A stretch of DNA of 64,000 nucleotides from Sporolactobacillus sp. Y61 (GCF_040529185.1 NZ_CP159510.1:2232001-2296000); one strand, 5' to 3'; shown: positions 42,595-52,272, counted from the first letter of the stretch. Notes: generated from the sequence alone by a model not told the origin. Numbers and translations: made by a program.

Positions 42595-44517
42595 ATGACG
42601 TCTATGAATTTCATCCGGGTTGCGTCCGCATGCCCGGTAACCCGTGTTGCCGATGTGGCTGCCAATGTAGAAAACATTAAGACGTGCATCAGTATGGCGC
42701 TTGAGAAGGAGGCAAAGCTTGTCGTGCTCCCGGAACTGTGCCTGACATCGTATACTTGCGCAGATCTGTTTCTGCAGGAAACACTTCTGGATCAGGCGGA
42801 GCAAGGGATTAAAGATTTATGCGCTTTTTCAAAGAATAAAGATATCGTGATCGCTGCAGGCGCCCCTCTGAATGTCCATACGTCCGTTTATAACTGCGCT
42901 TATATTTTGTTCCATGGGCGTATTCTGGGTATTGTCCCGAAGAGCTACATCCCGAATTATGAAGAATTTTATGAAATGCGCTGGTTTACACATGGTCGCG
43001 ACATTATCAGCGAAACAGTCGATCTTCCCTTCCAGAAAAACGTACCTTTCGGAGTGAATCTGCTGTTCCATGCCGGTGTTTTTCAATTTGCTTTTGAAAT
43101 ATGCGAAGATTTATGGAGCGTTGTGCCGCCAAGCAGTCACCTCAGCCTTGCCGGAGCGAATATTATCGGTAATCTTTCTGCTTCAAACGAAGTGGTCAGT
43201 AAGTCCGATTACCGGAAACAGCTTGTTTCTTCCCAGAGCGCTTCCTGCATGTCCGCCTATATTTATTCAGGTACCGGAACTGGCGAATCGACAACGGATG
43301 TCGTATTCGACGGCGAAATGCTCATTTCCGAGAATGGAAAAATACTGAATGCCAATCAACGCTTTCAAAGAGAAAATCAGGTCCTAACATCGCTGATTGA
43401 CGTGGAAAGACTGAATCTCCAGCGGATAAAAAATACCAGTTTCCGGGAAGCAAGGTCGATGGTCCCGTGGAAGCCGGTAGATATTCACTTCGAGTTTGAC
43501 CAGCTGTCATTCGGAACATTTGACCGAAAAGTGCCGCAGCACCCCTTCGTTCCTGCAGATGAAGCGAAGCGGGAGGCACGCTGCAAAGAAATTTTCAGTA
43601 TTCAGACGGCCGCACTGGCTAAACGTATGGAACATACCGGATTAAAAAAAGCGGTTATCGGCATTTCCGGTGGGCTGGATTCCACTCTTGCTCTGCTTGT
43701 TATCGCGAAAACATTCGATCTGATCGGACTTCCCCCAAAAAATATCATCACAGTGACGCTTCCGGGGTTTGGAACAACCGACCGAACCTACAGAAATGCT
43801 GTTGACCTTTGTAAACAGATCGGTTCTGATTTCCGTGAAATCAATATTGTTGCTGCCTGTCTGCAGCATTTTAAGGATATCGGACATGACCCTGAGGTGC
43901 ATGATGTAACGTATGAGAATGTCCAGGCACGTGAGCGCACACAAATTCTTATGGACATGGCTAATAAGGAGGGGGGGCTGGTGATCGGAACCGGGGATCT
44001 TTCAGAACTGGCCCTTGGCTGGAGTACCTACAATGGGGATCAAATGTCCATGTATGCAGTAAACTGCTCGGTTCCTAAGACTCTTGTCAGATATCTGGTC
44101 AGATATGCCGCAGACATGGAGACCCCGAAGGAAACGGCATCCATTCTTCTCGATATACTTGAAACACCGGTCACTCCTGAACTGCTTCCCAAAAGTGCTG
44201 AGGGGAAACTCATTCAGAGAACTGAAGATATTGTTGGTCCCTATGAACTACACGATTTCTTTCTCTATTACTTTATCCGTTGTTCTTTTACACCGGAACG
44301 CATTTTATTTCTGGCGAAAGCTGCATTTTCCGGTGTGTACGATGAAAAAACCATACGTAAATGGCTGAAGGTCTTTCTGAGACGGTTCTTTACTCAGCAA
44401 TTTAAACGTTCCGCCATTCCGGACGGGCCAAAAGTGGGCACGGTCAGCCTGTCACCAAGAGGCGACTGGCGTATGCCTTCTGATGCATCCTTTAAGACAT
44501 GGCTCGCTCAATTGTGA
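42595..44517 (+). CDS. nadE: Glutamine-dependent NAD+ synthetase
   Basis: 640 residues in two domains. The N-terminal glutaminase (CN-hydrolase, about 1-280) has its triad as Glu in VVLPELCLTSYT, Lys in GIVPKSYIPNY and Cys in FEICEDLWSVV. The C-terminal synthetase (about 310-640) has the ATP pyrophosphatase loop GISGGLDSTLALLV. It converts deamido-NAD to NAD with ammonia from glutamine. B. subtilis has the short, ammonia-dependent NadE, so this two-domain form is informative for taxonomy. ATG 42595 follows CGGAGG. It is monocistronic. Confidence 0.95.
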   Translation: MTSMNFIRVASACPVTRVADVAANVENIKTCISMALEKEAKLVVLPELCLTSYTCADLFLQETLLDQAEQGIKDLCAFSKNKDIVIAAGAPLNVHTSVYNCAYILFHGRILGIVPKSYIPNYEEFYEMRWFTHGRDIISETVDLPFQKNVPFGVNLLFHAGVFQFAFEICEDLWSVVPPSSHLSLAGANIIGNLSASNEVVSKSDYRKQLVSSQSASCMSAYIYSGTGTGESTTDVVFDGEMLISENGKILNANQRFQRENQVLTSLIDVERLNLQRIKNTSFREARSMVPWKPVDIHFEFDQLSFGTFDRKVPQHPFVPADEAKREARCKEIFSIQTAALAKRMEHTGLKKAVIGISGGLDSTLALLVIAKTFDLIGLPPKNIITVTLPGFGTTDRTYRNAVDLCKQIGSDFREINIVAACLQHFKDIGHDPEVHDVTYENVQARERTQILMDMANKEGGLVIGTGDLSELALGWSTYNGDQMSMYAVNCSVPKTLVRYLVRYAADMETPKETASILLDILETPVTPELLPKSAEGKLIQRTEDIVGPYELHDFFLYYFIRCSFTPERILFLAKAAFSGVYDEKTIRKWLKVFLRRFFTQQFKRSAIPDGPKVGTVSLSPRGDWRMPSDASFKTWLAQL

Positions 44518-44647
44518 ATTCGGCAAAGAACTCCTGGAGGGCAGCGGCTATATGACATATTATGTGACTTCGGAACCTGTTTTTCACGACAGGGTACGTA
44601 CCTGTCAATTGGCAGGCTCCAGCTTTTTTTCTTAACATTTCATGTGC

Positions 44648-44685
44648 GCAAAAGATCCTCCTGTTTTCGCAGGAGGATCTTTTGC
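44648..44685. terminator. Bidirectional terminator between nadE and ald
   Basis: Perfect 16-bp stem (GCAAAAGATCCTCCTG with CAGGAGGATCTTTTGC) with a TTTTCG loop. A smaller hairpin (GACAGG/CCTGTC, 44588-44606) lies nearer nadE. Confidence 0.85.
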
Positions 44686-44716
44686 ATGGTCAGGTTTTCG
44701 TAAAATGGACGTTCTG

Positions 44717-45857
44717 TCAGGCATGGCTGGCTGTGGCCAGAAGATCATGCGGATTTTTATATTCATAACCGTGTGCGTCAGCCACTGCTTTAAAGGTCAC
44801 ATAACCGTCCAGCGTATTCAGACCCTTCAGCAGGGCTTCATCTTCGAGGCATGCCTTAACGTAACCTTTCGCCGCAATTTTTGCTGCATAAGGGATGGTT
44901 ACATTTGTCAGTGCCAGAGTCGACGTTCTTGGCACAGCACCCGGCATATTGGCTACTGCGTAATGGATCACATCATGCTTGATATAAGTCGGGTGATCAT
45001 GTGTGGTACTGTGATCCGATGTTTCAACAATACCTCCCTGGTCAATGGCAACATCCACAATAACAGAGTTCTTTGGCATGGCAGCCACCATTTTTTCTGT
45101 AACGAGTTTTGGAGCCTTTGCACCGGGAATCAGAACACAGCCGACAACAAGGTCAGCGTCTTTCACGGCTTCGGCAATGTTATAGGGATTGGACATCACC
45201 GTGTTCACAGAGGTACCGAAAATATCATCCAGGTCGCGGAGACGGTCGGCACTGATATCAAGGATGGTGACATCTGCACCAAGTCCAACCGCAATTTTTG
45301 CTGCATTTGTCCCAACGATGCCGCCACCGACAATCGTGACTTTGCCGCGTGAAACCCCGGGACGCCGCCGAGGAGAATGCCTTTGCCGGCCCCGTCACTG
45401 AATTTTTCCAGATACTGAGCGCCGATCTGGACCGCCATTCTTCCGGCTACTTCGCTCATGGGCTGAAGGAGAGGAAGAACTTTGTCCGCACGCTGGACCG
45501 TTTCATAAGCAATAGAAACGACTTTGCTGGCAACAAGTGCTTTTGTCAGAGCTTCTCCGGCGGCAGGAGCAAGGTGCAGATAGGTGAACAGAATTAACCC
45601 TTCATGGAAGAAATGGTATTCTTCAGGTTCCGGTTCTTTGACTTTAATAACCATTTCTGAAGACCAGGCTTTTTCCGCCGAAGTGATTTCAGCCCCTGCA
45701 GATTTATATTCTTCATCAGAAAAACCTGCACCTGCGCCTGCGCTTGTTTCCACATAAACCGTATGGCCTTCCTGGACCAGATGGAACGTACCTGCCGGTG
45801 TGATGGCCACACGACGTTCATTGTTCTTCAGTTCCTTATAGGTATTCCGATAATCAC
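44717..45857 (-). pseudogene. ald: Alanine dehydrogenase with two frameshifts
   Basis: The enzyme interconverts alanine with pyruvate and ammonia. Two frames together reconstruct it. The expected start is GTG 45857, behind AAGGGGG, reading VIIGIP, then a two-base insertion (about 45838-45839, CCT-AT-AAG) shifts to the frame that carries [13 protein letters not shown] and GGVPG. A second lesion near 45355 (a G-run of four where five are needed) shifts to the frame with [33 protein letters not shown], and [16 protein letters not shown], ending at 44717. NAD-binding [10 protein letters not shown] is recovered only after the shift. Errors in sequencing are possible. The divergent activator gene is intact. 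Confidence 0.9.
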
Positions 45858-46021
45858 TTTCCATTCCCCCTTCTGATATTCGGACTGGATCCACCGGTCA
45901 TTACAGCCTGACCGCCTTGTATGAGATCAACTGATCGGTGTATGTTATCCTATAGTTAGAATAGTACAAAGAATTTGGATGGAATGCATCATACATTGTG
46001 TCTACTTATTTGACAATGAAA

Positions 46022-46051
46022 TTGACATTTTTGATAAATGGTATGTAAAAT
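46022..46051 (+). promoter_or_regulatory. adeR promoter within a TGACA-rich intergenic region
   Basis: TTGACA (46022-46027), 18-base spacer, TAAAAT (46046-46051), 45 bases before the ATG. The region also holds repeated TGACA motifs (46012, 46023, 46051 and 46074 vicinity) that may be activator sites for ald. Confidence 0.55.
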
Positions 46052-46096
46052 GACAATTTTATGATATAAAATATGACATAAAGGGCGGGATCATAA

Positions 46097-47770
46097 ATGG
46101 TTGAAGAAATGTCTTTCAGCGTTAAAGATGTTCTGGAACGTCCTTTATTCGGCCGGTCAAAACTGATAGCCGGGAAAGACGGTATTTACCGCGAAGTCCG
46201 CTGGGTTCATATCCTGGAGATTACCCATGCGGCGCCCTATGTCAGTAAAAATGACCTGATTTTAACCACAGGATTATGGCTGAAGCGATCGGTTCAATCC
46301 GGGCTTGAGTATATGCGTCAGCTTATTGAACATGAGACAGCCGGGCTGTGCATCGAATTCGGAACAACAATTGATGAAATACCTGATGAAGTGATTGACC
46401 TTTGCGACGCCTGCCATTTCCCGTTAATCTTGTTCAGGCAGCCTGTCAGATTCGAAGAAATTACTCAGGATATCCACTCTTATCTGATCAACCGGCATTT
46501 TGGGCTGATGAAAAATCTTGAAAAGTTCTCTCAGCAGCAGCAGCATTTGATTTTGCAGAGTTCCGATATTCCGGCTATTCTCCGTCTGCTGCAGAGTTAC
46601 TCAGGAAGACAGATTATTTATCTTTCATCGATCAATACCAATAAGTACTTTCCGGCAGTGGATAAAAGGGAGGCGGAGCAGATTAATGCCTTCTTTCATG
46701 ATAAAATCTCTTATTCCGGACAACTTCAGGAAACGAAAGTCTGGCAGATGGATGACAGTCACTTCATTCTAATTCAGCCGGTGATTTGTTTTGGCCAGGT
46801 TTTTTCATTCGTCGGTATCATCTTTTATCAGCCCAGCCCTTCAGAATATATGACTCTTCTCCTGGATTATACGGTTAAAGCGGTGGCAACAGTCCTCCTC
46901 AGAACGCAGTTTCTTGAAGAAAAGATCCTGAGAAATCAAAATGAACTGATACAGGACCTCATCAGCGGGCGGATTGAGAATGAAGATCAGGCACGTATGC
47001 GGATGGGTCTCCTGTCCATGGCCGAAGGGAATTATTTATTTATCGGGGGCATCATAGAATTTAAGCATAATGTGCTTGAAGCAGGACCGGAGCGGATGGA
47101 AACGATTAATCAGGACATTTCCGTGCTGACCCGTTCGTTACTGAAACGCTACCGGATGCATCATCTGATGATGATGCAAAATAACCAGATTTATATTTTA
47201 TGTGCCAGGGAGAAAGTAAATGAGCAATCACCGGCTTCTCTCAGAAACGGCATTCAAAGGTTAATTGACGGACTCAGGCGTTTCGCTGATCAGGCACTTG
47301 GGGGACTGGTTTTTCATGCCGGTTTCGGTAAAATACTCAGGCGGCTGACTGAGGCAGGCCAATGTTTTAAGGAAGCCTGCCAGGTGATTGAGGTGTCTCA
47401 GTCGACAGACAGTATGAAATCCTGCTGTTTTTATGAGGATATGGGTATTTATCAATTGTTAAAGGCGGTGCCTGATTCATTCTTAAGGGCTTTTCTATCC
47501 GATCATCTTGGTAAACTGATTACGTATGACCAGACCCACCATCTGGACCTGGTCCATACTCTGTCTGTTTATTTCAGGTACAGGGGATCCAAGGGGGAGA
47601 CGGCCAGTCAACTGTATATTCACAGACAGACATTGTATAACCGTCTTGATAAGATCAAAGCGATTCTTGGCGAGAATTTCTTTGATCCGGATAAGCGTTA
47701 CTGTCTGGAGATGGCTCTTTTGAGTTATGAAATGCTGGGTAATGAGAAAACCGATCAAACAGACAGATAA
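46097..47770 (+). CDS. adeR: PucR-family transcriptional regulator, AdeR-like activator of ald
   Basis: 557 residues. The N-terminal PucR domain (about 1-130) has SFSVKDVLERPLFGRSKLIA and VHILEITHAAPYVSKNDLIL. The C-terminal helix-turn-helix (about 490-545) reads SKGETASQLYIHRQTLYNRL and DKIKAILGENFFDPDKRYCL. The centre is a GGDEF-like regulatory part without obvious catalytic motifs. In B. subtilis AdeR is a PucR-type activator encoded divergently from ald, as here, which supports the name. ATG 46097 follows AAAGGGCGGG. Confidence 0.88.
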   Translation: MVEEMSFSVKDVLERPLFGRSKLIAGKDGIYREVRWVHILEITHAAPYVSKNDLILTTGLWLKRSVQSGLEYMRQLIEHETAGLCIEFGTTIDEIPDEVIDLCDACHFPLILFRQPVRFEEITQDIHSYLINRHFGLMKNLEKFSQQQQHLILQSSDIPAILRLLQSYSGRQIIYLSSINTNKYFPAVDKREAEQINAFFHDKISYSGQLQETKVWQMDDSHFILIQPVICFGQVFSFVGIIFYQPSPSEYMTLLLDYTVKAVATVLLRTQFLEEKILRNQNELIQDLISGRIENEDQARMRMGLLSMAEGNYLFIGGIIEFKHNVLEAGPERMETINQDISVLTRSLLKRYRMHHLMMMQNNQIYILCAREKVNEQSPASLRNGIQRLIDGLRRFADQALGGLVFHAGFGKILRRLTEAGQCFKEACQVIEVSQSTDSMKSCCFYEDMGIYQLLKAVPDSFLRAFLSDHLGKLITYDQTHHLDLVHTLSVYFRYRGSKGETASQLYIHRQTLYNRLDKIKAILGENFFDPDKRYCLEMALLSYEMLGNEKTDQTDR

Positions 47771-47820
47771 AGAGAAAAGTTCACCGGAATCAGGCTGGCT
47801 TCAGACTCAACCTGCCCGGT

Positions 47821-49260
47821 CTAATCTTTCGGCTTCAGAAATGATTCAATCCAGGAAACGTATTTTTTTCGATCGTAATCCCGGTACATACCGGAAGCAA
47901 GTCTGACCGGATCACCGAAAAAGTAACGCTCATACAGCATCTGTCTTCCCGCAAAACTGCTCATCGACAGATCCCAGGCCAGACGAAACAAACGGACTTT
48001 ATCAAATCCGTTACGATCTGATGCCTGAAGATATCGGGTCAGATCCTCGTTGTTTGAGGATGAGAAATCCCGTTCGGCCGGAATGGAGACGAGTCCGCTT
48101 GCTCCAATCAGCTGCACAATCTCTGTCAGCCGGGGATAAATGCGCGGAAAGTAAAGCATGGCCGTCATCAGCGGGGCCCGGTCCGGAGTCATTGTCCCCC
48201 ATTGATCAGGAGCGGCATGAATTTCAGAAGCACTTAACAGGGCCTTCAGGATCTCAAGGGCGGTGATCACTTCCGTCACTTTTTCCTGTACATGGTGGTA
48301 TTCTGCAATATGAATGGCATCGACAAGTGATTGAATAACACCAAGAATGAATTCCGTTTTCACAATATTCCGTGAAGTAACCTGATGGACCTGCTGTGGC
48401 AGAAAACCACTGTCCGTATAAAGACGGCTTGCAATCTCGACATTTCCATTCAGAAAAACTCTATCCCAGGGGACGGTCACATGATCAAAAATCACAATAG
48501 CGTCAGGCTCATCAAATCGAGAACTGAGCGGATGATCGTACGGACTGTTCCCGCCTGAAAATGGCGTGCGACAGATAAATTTCAGACCGGGCGTGTTTGA
48601 AGGGATCGAGAACGCGTAGGCACAGGCTTCATCAAAGTGGAATGCGCCTGTCGGAAAGACAAGCAGTTCATCCGTCATGCCGCCCTGCGTCGCGAGAAGC
48701 CTTGCGCCGTGAATGATGATTCCTTCGCCGTTTGAGCCAATCACCCGTGCAGCAATCGGTTCCTCACTGCTTTCAAAGTAAACGGATGCCCGGTTAACCT
48801 GGGGCTGAATAAAGGTGTGCGTCAGTGAAATATCCTGTTCCATACAATAGTTATAGAAACGACGCATATTATCACTGTATTTCTTTTTACCGAATAATTC
48901 GGCGCACGCGGCGAAAGTCATGACGACCGTATTCATATAATCCGGTGAACGCCCCATCATTCCTGCGCTTTCCTTCGCCCAGATCTGGAACGACTTCCTG
49001 CGTTTTGCCAGATCTTTCTTTGTCTTTGGTTCCAGATAAGAGGTGCCTGCCCGGTTACTGCTTCCTTCAGGACAAAAAGTCAAGATATTTTTACAGGCTT
49101 TTTCAAACTGCATATCATACAGTCTGGCCTGGCTTTTCATGACTCCTGAAAATGCCGGGTGTTCAGAAAGATTACCCAGGACTTTTTCCCCGTTGATCCA
49201 GACCTGATTGTGAAGCGCATCAATGCGCCTGATATATGTTTTCCCGTTGATGCAAGTCAC
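47821..49260 (-). CDS. hpaB: 4-hydroxyphenylacetate 3-monooxygenase, oxygenase component (HpaB family)
   Basis: 479 residues from GTG 49260, behind AGGTGGGAG; the longer frame to 49365 lacks a site. B. subtilis YoaI has 483. The enzyme hydroxylates 4-hydroxyphenylacetate or another phenol with reduced flavin supplied by a separate reductase. Family stretches: NGKTYIRRIDAL at the start, FIQPQVNRASVYFE, FDEPDAIVIFDHVTVPWDRV, and LVSIPAERDFSSSNNEDLTRY. No reductase (HpaC) gene and no downstream catechol pathway lie in the window, so the partner must be elsewhere and the substrate is uncertain. Confidence 0.88.
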   Translation of the reverse strand: MTCINGKTYIRRIDALHNQVWINGEKVLGNLSEHPAFSGVMKSQARLYDMQFEKACKNILTFCPEGSSNRAGTSYLEPKTKKDLAKRRKSFQIWAKESAGMMGRSPDYMNTVVMTFAACAELFGKKKYSDNMRRFYNYCMEQDISLTHTFIQPQVNRASVYFESSEEPIAARVIGSNGEGIIIHGARLLATQGGMTDELLVFPTGAFHFDEACAYAFSIPSNTPGLKFICRTPFSGGNSPYDHPLSSRFDEPDAIVIFDHVTVPWDRVFLNGNVEIASRLYTDSGFLPQQVHQVTSRNIVKTEFILGVIQSLVDAIHIAEYHHVQEKVTEVITALEILKALLSASEIHAAPDQWGTMTPDRAPLMTAMLYFPRIYPRLTEIVQLIGASGLVSIPAERDFSSSNNEDLTRYLQASDRNGFDKVRLFRLAWDLSMSSFAGRQMLYERYFFGDPVRLASGMYRDYDRKKYVSWIESFLKPKD

Positions 49261-49406
49261 TTTTTGCTCCCACCTGTCTTTTTTCACTTTATGGCTTATC
49301 GTGTGAGTCCCACTCTGACTCGATCCCAGACCAGAGGCGAGGATCCACCGTGCTTTTCTCCCCATAACAGAGATTATGAATTTGTGTTTTGTCTCAGCAC
49401 AGAAAT

Positions 49407-49419
49407 TTCCGGACCGGAA
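49407..49419. promoter_or_regulatory. Perfect 13-bp palindrome between hpaB and the alpha/beta hydrolase gene
   Basis: TTCCGGACCGGAA in the divergent intergenic region, a candidate operator for one or both genes. No regulator gene is adjacent. Confidence 0.35.
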
Positions 49420-49483
49420 GTGTTCATCAATGGGGAATGGGTATACTTATAAGAGAGTCTCACTTTATTTGCCGGAGGATTTT

Positions 49484-50266
49484 ATGCCATTCGTACAGGC
49501 TGATGGAATTCGCATTTATTATGAAAAGTATGGTGAGGGACAGCCGATTGTTTTCGTACATCCACCGCTTATGGGGCATGTTGTTTTTCATTACCAGAAA
49601 GTACTCGCCTGTGACTATCAGATCATCTTATACGACCTTCGCGGACATGGACGCAGCAGTTATCGCTTTTCAAGAGGGTATGACACCGTTATTTCGGAAA
49701 ATGTCCGTGATTTACGATTACTGATTACGGCGCTGCATATTTCCGATCCGGTCATTGTCGGATACTCTAATGGAGGACTGATTGCTCTGGCGTATGCCTG
49801 TAACTACAGAGATGACGTACGTGCTCTGATTCTGTCCGGCGGGTACCCAACTGTCGATTCGCTGCTTCTTTCCGGGGAATATCAGGCCGGAGTGCTATTG
49901 ATGATTCTGAAGCAAAAACGTCTATTAAGTCTGCTGCTCGCCTTCAGTCACCAGGTGAAGAAGAGTGATCGGGAGTATTTGTTTCACTATGCAATGAAGG
50001 CAGAGTATCAGGCCGTACTGGATTTATATCGAGCGGGCAGATGTTTTAATGCGGTCGATCAGCTTCCGAGTCTTCAATCGTTACCGCTTCTGGTGCTTTA
50101 TGGAACACGCGACCGCTTCGTCAGCAAGCATAAAAAATATTTTGCATCCCTCAGTTGTGCTGAAATCGTCTATATTGACCATGCCTTTCATCAGTTACCG
50201 ATGCGTCAGTATGATGTGTTCAATCGGCTGGTTGACCGGTTTATTAAAGATCGGCCGGGTAAGTGA
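49484..50266 (+). CDS. Alpha/beta-fold hydrolase
   Basis: 260 residues from ATG 49484, behind CGGAGGA; the upstream extension has no site. The nucleophile elbow is VGYSNGGLIALA (Ser about residue 92), the oxyanion region is IVFVHPPLMGH, and the acid and histidine are in LYGTRDRFVS and IDHAFHQLP. YDLRGHGRSSYR is typical of the MhpC/haloalkane-dehalogenase-like branch. Substrate unknown. It is divergent from HpaB, so a link to aromatic metabolism is possible. Confidence 0.87.
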   Translation: MPFVQADGIRIYYEKYGEGQPIVFVHPPLMGHVVFHYQKVLACDYQIILYDLRGHGRSSYRFSRGYDTVISENVRDLRLLITALHISDPVIVGYSNGGLIALAYACNYRDDVRALILSGGYPTVDSLLLSGEYQAGVLLMILKQKRLLSLLLAFSHQVKKSDREYLFHYAMKAEYQAVLDLYRAGRCFNAVDQLPSLQSLPLLVLYGTRDRFVSKHKKYFASLSCAEIVYIDHAFHQLPMRQYDVFNRLVDRFIKDRPGK

Positions 50267-50286
50267 GCTTGTTGATTTACGCCTCC

Positions 50287-50349
50287 TTGACACGACACTT
50301 GCGAAAAGGTATATTTATTTTATCAAACGTACAAAATTAATTGTACGTT
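50287..50349 (+). promoter_or_regulatory. Promoter and autoregulatory operator of the ArsR-like gene
   Basis: TTGACA (50287-50292), 17-base spacer, TATATT (50310-50315). Just after the start site lies a perfect inverted repeat with 9-bp arms AACGTACAA and TTGTACGTT and a six-base centre (50326-50349). Confidence 0.75.
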
Positions 50350-50360
50350 AATAAGTCGGG

Positions 50361-50924
50361 ATGGCTGATATGGAGAACATTTATTATATTCAGGATCTGG
50401 AGCAGCTTAGAGTATTGAGTGATCCGCTCAGAGTAAAGATCCTCTGGTCTTTCAATGGAAAGGAAAAAACGGGGAAGATGCTGGCAGACGAATTTCAGAT
50501 GGCCCCATCCAAGATTCGCTATCACCTGACCGAACTTGAACGGGTCGGATTAGTCGAAGTCGTACGGACCGAGCTGAAAAACGGAATACAGCAAAAGTTT
50601 TATCTCCCTGTCGCCGAAACATTTTCCCTTGAGAAAATGGCTTCTTTGCTCAATGGAGAGGATGTATCTCAACTGGATGATGCAATAAAAGAGAGTGCAT
50701 TTCTATCACTTGAGGAACTGCGTCAGAAACTGACTGAAGCGAAGCTCAGAAAGCATGAAATGATTCAGATTCCGTATACAGTCAGGCTGACAAAAGAGGA
50801 GAAGAGAGCCGTGGCGGATAAACTGATGGATATCTACCAGTTACTTAAACGGGCCAGTAAACGAAGAACAGATGAACCTGTTGAAGAATGCTATCTGAAT
50901 CTGACCATGTTTCCTATGGAATAG
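50361..50924 (+). CDS. ArsR/HTH_20-type winged-helix regulator
   Basis: 187 residues. An N-terminal winged helix (about 8-85) shows LEQLRVLSDPLRVKILWSF, the recognition helix region APSKIRYHLTELERVGLVEV and a wing with ELKNGIQQKFYLP. The C-terminal part is a charged helical dimerisation/ligand domain. No metal-binding Cys motif of classical ArsR proteins is seen, so it probably senses a small molecule. Its own operator and the operator before the adjacent MFS gene share GTACAAA arms, so it likely controls both. ATG 50361 or 50370 could be the start. Confidence 0.85.
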   Translation: MADMENIYYIQDLEQLRVLSDPLRVKILWSFNGKEKTGKMLADEFQMAPSKIRYHLTELERVGLVEVVRTELKNGIQQKFYLPVAETFSLEKMASLLNGEDVSQLDDAIKESAFLSLEELRQKLTEAKLRKHEMIQIPYTVRLTKEEKRAVADKLMDIYQLLKRASKRRTDEPVEECYLNLTMFPME

Positions 50925-50952
50925 ATGGGAAGGTACAGAATAATTTTTTGCC

Positions 50953-50978
50953 GTACGTACAAAAATATTTGTACGTAC
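50953..50978. promoter_or_regulatory. Operator upstream of the MFS gene
   Basis: Perfect inverted repeat with 11-bp arms GTACGTACAAA and TTTGTACGTAC, four-base centre, 28 bases before the MFS start. It shares CGTACAA/TTGTACG with the repeat before the ArsR-like gene. Confidence 0.7.
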
Positions 50979-51006
50979 ATATATTTTAATGTGAAGGGAT
51001 GAAAAT

Positions 51007-52272
51007 ATGATGGATTTGCTTCTTCATAATAGAGCTTATCTGATGCTCTGGTTATCGACACTGACCACGCGTTTCGGAAACGCGCTGACGCTAACGGTTC
51101 TCATGTTTATGATTGGGTCAAGTGCAAAAAGTCCGCTGATGATCAGTCTTGTTCTGCTTGCTCAGATGACCCCGATGATACTTATTGGTCTGTTTGCCGG
51201 AACAATTGCCGACCGGCTGCCGAAATTCGCTGTCATGATGGGGAGTGAATATTTTCAGTTACTGACGGTTATTGCGATGACCCTGTTTCTGGATCAGCCA
51301 CAGGTGCTTCTCCTCCTGATTTTTCTTCAGGGGACAGGTGCTGCATTTTTCAGTCCGGCAAAAACAGCTTTTATCTCTGAAATTGTTGCTAAGGATAAAA
51401 TACCAGATGCCATCGGGCTGTCTCAGGGAGTTGGCCAGGCAACAGATCTGATCGGACCTCCATTAGCTGGTGTATTGCTGCTTCTGATACCGGGCGGAGA
51501 TATTCTTATAATCGATGCCGTAACCTTTTTCATTTCAGCGTTTCTGATTTTTGTATCATCACGATTTGCCCAAATTGATGGTATCTCAAATGAAGGCAGA
51601 GAGAAGGAAAGTCTCCTTCAATCGATTGCCTGCGGCCTGAAGGAGGTAGCAACATTATCGGAATTACAGTTTCTCATTGTCATTGTTTTTGTGCTGATGC
51701 TTGCTGCGGGTGTGTTTAATGCCACGTCTATAGCGATTGAACTTCAGGTTTTTGGCGTCAATGGTTTTGAATATGGCCTGCTTGAGGCTTTTACCGGCTT
51801 CGGAGCAATAACCGGATCTCTTGTCGGTCCCCTTCTGATTAAACGGATCCGTCCGGGACAATTTATTGTCAGTTCAGGAGTCGTTCTTGGATTGTGGATG
51901 GCTTTGATCTATGGTGTTTCACTGATTTATCCGGTGACAGGTCTTTATGCCTTATCTGTTTGGGTTATCGGCCTGGGCCTGCTCAACTCGTGTCTGAACA
52001 TTCCCGTCAGCTCTCTTTTTCTCCTGGTGACGCCTCCTGCTTTCAGAGGGCGTGCTGCCGGAATCCTGCAGATGTTTTCCTTCCTGGGCTGTGTGATCGG
52101 GATACTGGCAGGAGGCGCTCTGTCCGTACCGCTTGGCGTGATACCCGTGACTATTTTTGCCGGCCTTCTGATGGGAGCTGTTTCATTCGGAATGTGCCTG
52201 ACAGCGGGATACAAACGACTGATTACCATCCAGGCTGAAAAGAAAAGCGTCACATCGTCACGGGGAATATGA
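51007..52272 (+). CDS. MFS efflux transporter (12 TM, macrolide-efflux-like)
   Basis: 421 residues with twelve hydrophobic spans. The start RAYLMLWLSTLTTRFGNALT and the motif A-like GLFAGTIADRLPKFAVMMG resemble the MFS_3 (MefA/YfiS-like) branch of drug exporters; a second conserved stretch is FFSPAKTAFISEIVAKD and SQGVGQATDLIGPPLAGVL. Substrate unknown. The ATG pair at 51007 follows GAAGGGATG. It is 82 bases after the ArsR-like gene and has its own operator, so induction of pump and regulator is probably coordinated. Confidence 0.88.
   Translation: MMDLLLHNRAYLMLWLSTLTTRFGNALTLTVLMFMIGSSAKSPLMISLVLLAQMTPMILIGLFAGTIADRLPKFAVMMGSEYFQLLTVIAMTLFLDQPQVLLLLIFLQGTGAAFFSPAKTAFISEIVAKDKIPDAIGLSQGVGQATDLIGPPLAGVLLLLIPGGDILIIDAVTFFISAFLIFVSSRFAQIDGISNEGREKESLLQSIACGLKEVATLSELQFLIVIVFVLMLAAGVFNATSIAIELQVFGVNGFEYGLLEAFTGFGAITGSLVGPLLIKRIRPGQFIVSSGVVLGLWMALIYGVSLIYPVTGLYALSVWVIGLGLLNSCLNIPVSSLFLLVTPPAFRGRAAGILQMFSFLGCVIGILAGGALSVPLGVIPVTIFAGLLMGAVSFGMCLTAGYKRLITIQAEKKSVTSSRGI

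Noticed and set aside
44642..45352. Plus-strand frame (236 codons) opposite ald
   Set aside because: Antisense to the alanine dehydrogenase coding region and starts inside a terminator.
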